DNA of 7,935 bases from NCBI GenBank assembly GCA_039182715.1, contig JBCDBY010000216.1, positions 1 to 7,935 of the forward strand, written 5' to 3'. This DNA comes from JBCDBY01 sp039182715 (lineage in GTDB: Bacteria > Planctomycetota > PLA2). Numbering within the stretch: the stretch's first letter is position 1; every line of letters starts with the position of its first letter. Below are positions 5,616-7,935 of this stretch, one piece after another. Position numbers and translations under genes: made by a program. The notes under the pieces were generated by a model. The model saw only the letters and a program-made list of their open reading frames with translations. It was not told where the DNA came from and did no database searches.

Positions 5616-5807
5616 GTCGCGGACGATTTGATTCGGTTCTCGCAGAGAGCGCAGAGAGCCGCAGAGTTCGCAGAGAGGGGAAGCAGAGAGGTGAACATGG
5701 GGTGCGCCGGCCCCTCGTCGATCGCCACCTCCTTCTCTTCTCTGCGCTCTCAGCGGTCCTCGGCGGCCTCTGCGAGAACCCTTTCCAAATCGTCCGCGAG
5801 CTACCGC
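5609..5807. repeat. Long inverted repeat joining two convergent stop codons
   Basis: The gap between the two genes is an imperfect inverted repeat whose ends reach about four bases into each gene. Outer arms: GCGGTAG, one mismatch, then TCGCGGACGATTTG, present at 5609-5630 and in reverse complement at 5786-5807. After a few unpaired bases, GGTTCTCGCAGAG repeats on both sides (5635-5647, and complement from about 5779 down). Inner arms are looser runs of CGCAGAG-type units (5641-5690 against 5724-5770). The centre, about 5691-5723, is unpaired. Both genes' TAG stops lie within the arms. It could form a very long hairpin in either transcript, acting as a bidirectional terminator, or be a MITE-like insertion. 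No T tract is seen beyond the arms. Confidence 0.8.
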
Positions 5808-7498
5808 CGCCCGAAGTGCTTCTCGAGCTGCGCGAACGGAAGCCGCAGGACCGTCGGGCGGCCGTGGGGGCAGACGAAGGCGTGGTCGAGCGCGCCGCTC
5901 TCTTCGAGCAGCGCGTGCGCTTCCTCGCGGCTGATGCGGTCGCCGAAGCGGATCGACGCCTTGCACGCCATCGTGTCGGCGACATCGTGGAAGACCGTCT
6001 TGGCGTCGACGGCGGCCCCCCGCCGGCGGAGCAGTTCGACGATGTCGCGCACGACTTCGCCCGCACCTTCGCGGGAGAGCACCGCCGGCACCGCCTCGAG
6101 CGCGATCTCCGTTTCGCCGAACGGGCTCCAGCGGAAGCCGGCACGCTCCACGAGTGCGCGGTGCTCGTCGAGCAGACCGAGCGCCGTCGCGTCCAGCTCC
6201 ACCTGCTCCGGCACGAGAAGCCGCTGCGAGTCGACGCCACCCGCCTCCAGCGCGTGCAGGATGCGGTCGTAGTTGACCCGCTCGTGCAACGCGTGCTGAT
6301 CGACGATCGCGATGCCGTCCTCCACCTCGCACACCAGGTAGGAGTCGTGCATCTGCATGATCGAGAAGGCGGGGGGCCGCTCCACCGCCGGCAGGCGTTC
6401 GGCGATACGCGGCTCGTCCGCGCGCGTAAGGAAGTCCTTGAGCGCCTCGCGGACGCCCTCCTGCCGCGCTTCGGGCGTGCGCTGGTCCATCGCCGCGCTC
6501 AGGTCTTCGGCGCGGAGCGCGCGCGCGAGCGCTGGCGTCACGGCCGCATGCAGAAAGCGCGCATCGCGCCAGCGGATTTCCGCCTTGGTGGGATGGACGT
6601 TGACGTCGATCGCCGTCGGGTCGAGATCGAAGAAGAGAAACGCGAGCGGATAGCGGCCGTGGTGCATGACGTCGCGATAGGCGTCGCGCACCACGCGCAT
6701 CAGGATGCGGTCCTGCACGGCGCGCCCGTTCACGAAGAAGCGCAGGTCGCGCGCGTTGGGGCGTGCGAGGTCCGGCGGCCCCAGGAACGCGTGCAGGCGC
6801 CCGATCGGCGACTCCCCCATGCGCAGCTCCACGGGGCACGCGATGAGCCGCTCGGTCTTCGCGCGCCCGTAAATCGACTCGAGGCGCGCACGACGATCCT
6901 CACCCGGCTCGGTGCGGATGAGTTCGCGTCCGCCCGCCTGGAGGCGGAACCCGATCTCCGGAAACGCGAGCGCCATCTGCCGCACACGCTCCTCGATGTG
7001 ACCGAGCTCCGTCCGGTCGGCGCGCAGGAAGCGAGCGCGCGCCGGCGTGTTGAAGAAGAGATTGCGCACGACGATCTCGGTGCCGGGCGCGGTACCGGCC
7101 GCGCGCACGTCGGAAAGGTCGCCGCCGTTGTTCTCGATCTCGAAGCCGCCCTCGCTCCCCGGCTGACGCGAACGCAGCCGCACGTGCGCCACCGAGCCGA
7201 TCGACGCGAGCGCCTCGCCCCGGAACCCGAGCGTCGCGATGCGGTCGAGATCGTCGACGTCGTTGAGCTTGCTGGTCGCGTGCGGCAGGAAGACGCGCGT
7301 GAGGTCGTCGGGCCCGATGCCCCAACCGTCGTCGGTGATGCGCAGCAGGCGCTTGCCGCCCTCCTCGACGATCACCTCGATGCGCGTCGCGTGGGCGTCG
7401 ATGGCGTTCTCGACCAGCTCCTTGACGACGGACGCCGGTCGCTCGATCACCTCGCCGGCGGCGATCTTGTTCGCGATATGCGCATCGAGGACGCGCAC
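5801..7498 (-). CDS. mutL: DNA mismatch repair protein MutL (endonuclease type)
   Basis: MutL links MutS mismatch recognition to strand removal. The frame is open from GTG 7540 (579 residues, numbering used here). I prefer GTG 7498 (565 residues), because GAGGG at 7506-7510 lies seven bases upstream and RVLDAHIANKIAAGEV then begins close to the usual N-terminus. The first GTG has no Shine-Dalgarno. GHKL ATPase motifs: ELVENAIDA 41-49, TDDGWGIG 69-76, HATSK 87-91, GFRGEALASI 105-114, GTEIVVRNLFFNTPAR 153-168, and DVNVHPTKAEIRW 312-324 with the ATP-contacting Lys. After a linker (about 345-385) the dimerisation domain keeps the endonuclease signatures DQHALHERVNYD (414-425), MACK (524-527), CPHGRP (557-562) and a terminal HFGRR. 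These are absent from E. coli MutL, so this protein is probably a nicking enzyme in a Dam-independent repair system. The second Glu of DQHAx2Ex4E is Asp425 here. No mutS is in the window. Confidence 0.96.
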   Translation of the reverse strand: MRVLDAHIANKIAAGEVIERPASVVKELVENAIDAHATRIEVIVEEGGKRLLRITDDGWGIGPDDLTRVFLPHATSKLNDVDDLDRIATLGFRGEALASIGSVAHVRLRSRQPGSEGGFEIENNGGDLSDVRAAGTAPGTEIVVRNLFFNTPARARFLRADRTELGHIEERVRQMALAFPEIGFRLQAGGRELIRTEPGEDRRARLESIYGRAKTERLIACPVELRMGESPIGRLHAFLGPPDLARPNARDLRFFVNGRAVQDRILMRVVRDAYRDVMHHGRYPLAFLFFDLDPTAIDVNVHPTKAEIRWRDARFLHAAVTPALARALRAEDLSAAMDQRTPEARQEGVREALKDFLTRADEPRIAERLPAVERPPAFSIMQMHDSYLVCEVEDGIAIVDQHALHERVNYDRILHALEAGGVDSQRLLVPEQVELDATALGLLDEHRALVERAGFRWSPFGETEIALEAVPAVLSREGAGEVVRDIVELLRRRGAAVDAKTVFHDVADTMACKASIRFGDRISREEAHALLEESGALDHAFVCPHGRPTVLRLPFAQLEKHFGRR

Positions 7499-7540
7499 GA
7501 AGCGGCCCTCACGGGTTTGATCTCGAGCCCTCTCGATCAC

Positions 7541-7672
7541 GGGGGGGATTGTCCTTGGGGGGTCCGACGGTCCGGGGGGGAGAGGTTGGGAGGAGAGGCC
7601 GGGAGGGGGCGGAGGCGTGGGGAGATGGCGCGCGGAAGCGCGGAGGCTTCGCGGAGGCGCGGAGAGTGGCGA
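7541..7672. repeat. G-rich, low-complexity tract upstream of mutL
   Basis: The plus strand holds many G-runs (7541-7547, 7557-7562, 7574-7580, 7588-7590, 7601-7603, 7605-7609), then short tandem-like units built on GCGCGGAG and GCGGAGGC (about 7629-7663). Four or more G-runs in close order could form a G-quadruplex in the template strand for mutL, leaving a C-rich mRNA leader. GGTCCGAC and GGTCCGGG form a short direct repeat at 7561-7576. No clear promoter is seen for mutL in this stretch, and no ORF here looks coding. Confidence 0.6.
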
Positions 7673-7935
7673 CTAGCCCTGCCACCGGAGGAACTCGTCC
7701 ATTTCTTCGAGGGCGCCCCGCAGCTCGGTCATCCACTCCGGGGGTTCGGGGAGTCGGCGGAGGTGCCGGCGAAGGAGAGCGGCCAGCAGCCGCGCCTCTC
7801 GCCGCCGGAGGGCGAGGCGGACCTGGTTGAGCTCGGGGGGAGGTCCGAGTCCCGGCTCCGCGCCGACCTGCTGGAGCCACTCGAAACTCAGGCCGAAGAG
7901 CGCCTGGCTCGCCCCGACGAGGCAAAGGCCCGCGC
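7673..7935 (-). CDS. C-terminal end of an unrecognised protein (runs off right edge)
   Basis: A frame closing at TAG 7673-7675 and open to the right edge gives 86 residues. Third codon positions are strongly G/C, as in the other genes here, and the composition is ordinary. The competing long minus-strand frame here (7509-7925) is Arg/Pro/Ala-rich and overlaps the mutL start. The peptide starts with a hydrophobic stretch (AGLCLVGASQALFGLSFEWL), then a Pro/Gly turn (EPGLGPPP). A strongly basic helix-like segment (RLALRRREARLLAALLRRHL) follows, and it ends EMDEFLRWQG. I do not recognise a family. The leading segment could be a membrane helix or a buried amphipathic helix; the full gene is needed to tell. 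It lies 132-174 bp upstream of mutL on the same strand, depending on the mutL start. Confidence 0.55.
   Translation of the reverse strand, partial: AGLCLVGASQALFGLSFEWLQQVGAEPGLGPPPELNQVRLALRRREARLLAALLRRHLRRLPEPPEWMTELRGALEEMDEFLRWQG

Noticed and set aside
3411..6839. An open frame of 1142 codons on the minus strand
   Set aside because: Only the last 424 codons show M16 homology. The rest runs antisense to the secreted-protein gene and overlaps mutL in another frame, with composition typical of a GC-rich shadow. It is not a fusion protein.
7509..7925. Minus-strand frame of 138 codons rich in Pro/Arg/Ala
   Set aside because: It translates the G-rich tract and overlaps the mutL start. The alternative frame ending at 7673 has normal composition and coding-like third positions.

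Overview
This GC-rich bacterial window is densely coded and carries housekeeping genes on both strands. The organism is probably a didermic, menaquinone-using bacterium. The evidence is the N-terminus of a futalosine-pathway enzyme (MqnA) at the left edge, a lipoprotein, and a secreted LolA-like protein. An uncultured member of Planctomycetota, Acidobacteriota or a similar phylum would fit the gene set, the GC content and the short-repeat content. This placement is inference: no rRNA or other taxonomic marker is present.

Layout from left to right. The start of mqnA (minus) runs off the left edge. Next is a 197-bp non-coding stretch with four near-identical palindromes about 42 bp apart. Then come a small aromatic-rich lipoprotein gene and nadD, both minus. 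nadD and miaA (plus) are divergent, with only 20 bp between their GTG starts. miaA converges on, and overlaps by 25 bp, the end of a two-gene minus-strand operon. That operon encodes an M16 peptidase pair (YmfF-like then YmfH-like, joined by an ATGA overlap). Divergent from it is a plus-strand gene for a secreted protein that looks LolA/LolB-like. This gene converges on mutL (minus), and the space between the two stop codons is almost entirely one long inverted repeat. A G-rich repeat tract lies upstream of mutL, followed by the C-terminal end of an unrecognised minus-strand gene that runs off the right edge.

Functionally the genes are a mix of core metabolism and maintenance: NAD synthesis (nadD), tRNA A37 prenylation (miaA), menaquinone synthesis (mqnA), mismatch repair (mutL), and a peptidase pair that in Bacillus is associated by name with EF-P modification. 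Only the M16 pair forms an obvious functional unit. I found no defence system, prophage, transposase, CRISPR array, tRNA or rRNA. The most unusual content is non-coding: the palindrome array, the convergent-gene inverted repeat, and promoter regions so short that several transcripts are probably leaderless.
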